Source: Anaerolineales bacterium
Lineage (GTDB): Bacteria; Chloroflexota; Anaerolineae; Anaerolineales; Anaerolineaceae
Direction: 5' to 3'
DNA length: 64,000 nucleotides
Assembly: GCA_020060485.1 (NCBI GenBank)
Contig: JAGVAB010000048.1
Location: 16,991 to 80,990 of the forward strand
Shown here piece after piece: positions 63,891-64,000 of the stretch (position 1 is the stretch's first letter; every line of letters starts with the position of its first letter). Both the position numbers and the translations under genes were made by a program. Under the pieces are notes generated by a model that searched no databases, had not been told where the DNA came from, and saw only the letters and a program-made list of their open reading frames with translations.

Positions 63891-64000
63891 GACCATGCTC
63901 AAAAAAGGGTGTACTAAAAAGTTGTTAGAGGGATAGCAAAAAGAGAGCCAACCTGTTAAGATAGCGGTTCCAACACCAAAATCAAACAGGAGGCTCACAA
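63891..64000 (+). other. Leader of a gene that probably starts just past the window
   Basis: The last bases contain AGGAGG at 63988-63993 with seven bases left, correct spacing for an ATG at 64001. The preceding stretch is unrelated to the tRNA genes and A-rich. It could be the end of an insertion element with its transposase start, but no terminal repeat can be shown from this side alone. Confidence 0.3.

Noticed and set aside
63720..63998. 92-codon ORF overlapping tRNA-Gly and tRNA-Cys
   Set aside because: It runs through both tRNA genes and their promoter.

Overview
The window looks like a chromosomal segment of a Chloroflexota bacterium, most likely of the Anaerolineae. The reasons are the many lipoproteins with a Cys lipobox followed by Pro/Thr/Ala-rich linkers, the NBR1-like, FAS1 and DUF2807 surface proteins, the single-subunit style of many genes and the moderately high GC. 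This is an inference from gene content. No rRNA and no taxonomic marker was compared.

Layout. 1-2.2 kb: Co/Ni ECF transporter genes (cbiQ partial, cbiM) and a thioredoxin-fold protein read through an in-frame TGA. 2.3-7.7 kb: hydrolase, uracil-DNA glycosylase, glycosyltransferase, queA-ruvB. 7.9-12.7 kb (plus strand): upp, an SGNH/beta-propeller lipoprotein, moeB, a DUF3298 lipoprotein. 12.7-17.7 kb (minus): two small membrane proteins, a D-cysteine desulfhydrase-like enzyme, clpB. 18-23.2 kb (plus): a surface polysaccharide cluster (two glycosyltransferases, a flippase, an MFS transporter). 23.3-26.9 kb: NBR1-like lipoprotein and a DUF2807-membrane-DUF2807 operon. 27-29 kb: serC-serA. 29.3-37.4 kb: a four-gene operon (membrane protein, P-loop ATPase, STAND ATPase with helical repeats, radical SAM/SPASM enzyme) that I could not assign to a described system. 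37.5-43.3 kb: an ABC-F protein behind a leader-peptide attenuator, and a very large fusion of two ABC permeases with a degenerate M28 peptidase. 44-48.1 kb: a MarR-controlled heterodimeric ABC exporter. 48.3-62.3 kb: mixed housekeeping and surface genes (PH-like protein, YtrA-type regulator, MazG-like, paired membrane proteins, two Nudix enzymes, TPR protein, oxidoreductase, triple-FAS1 lipoprotein, sugar-binding lipoprotein, methyltransferase, pyruvate-kinase-like protein). 62.3-64 kb: an AhpC-type peroxiredoxin read through TGA, a tandem repeat array built from the end of tRNA-Cys, tRNA-Cys and tRNA-Gly.

The most striking results are two separate genes in which TGA stands exactly where the catalytic cysteine belongs, each followed by a hairpin with the same AGUU loop at bacterial-SECIS distance. 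Both should be annotated as selenoproteins rather than as broken genes. Other unusual items are the ABC-F attenuator with the six-residue leader peptide, the tRNA-Cys-derived tandem array with repeated terminators, the permease-pseudopeptidase fusion, the unassigned STAND/radical SAM operon, three phased palindromes at the MarR promoter, and a family of REP-like hairpins with conserved loop and covarying stems at gene ends.
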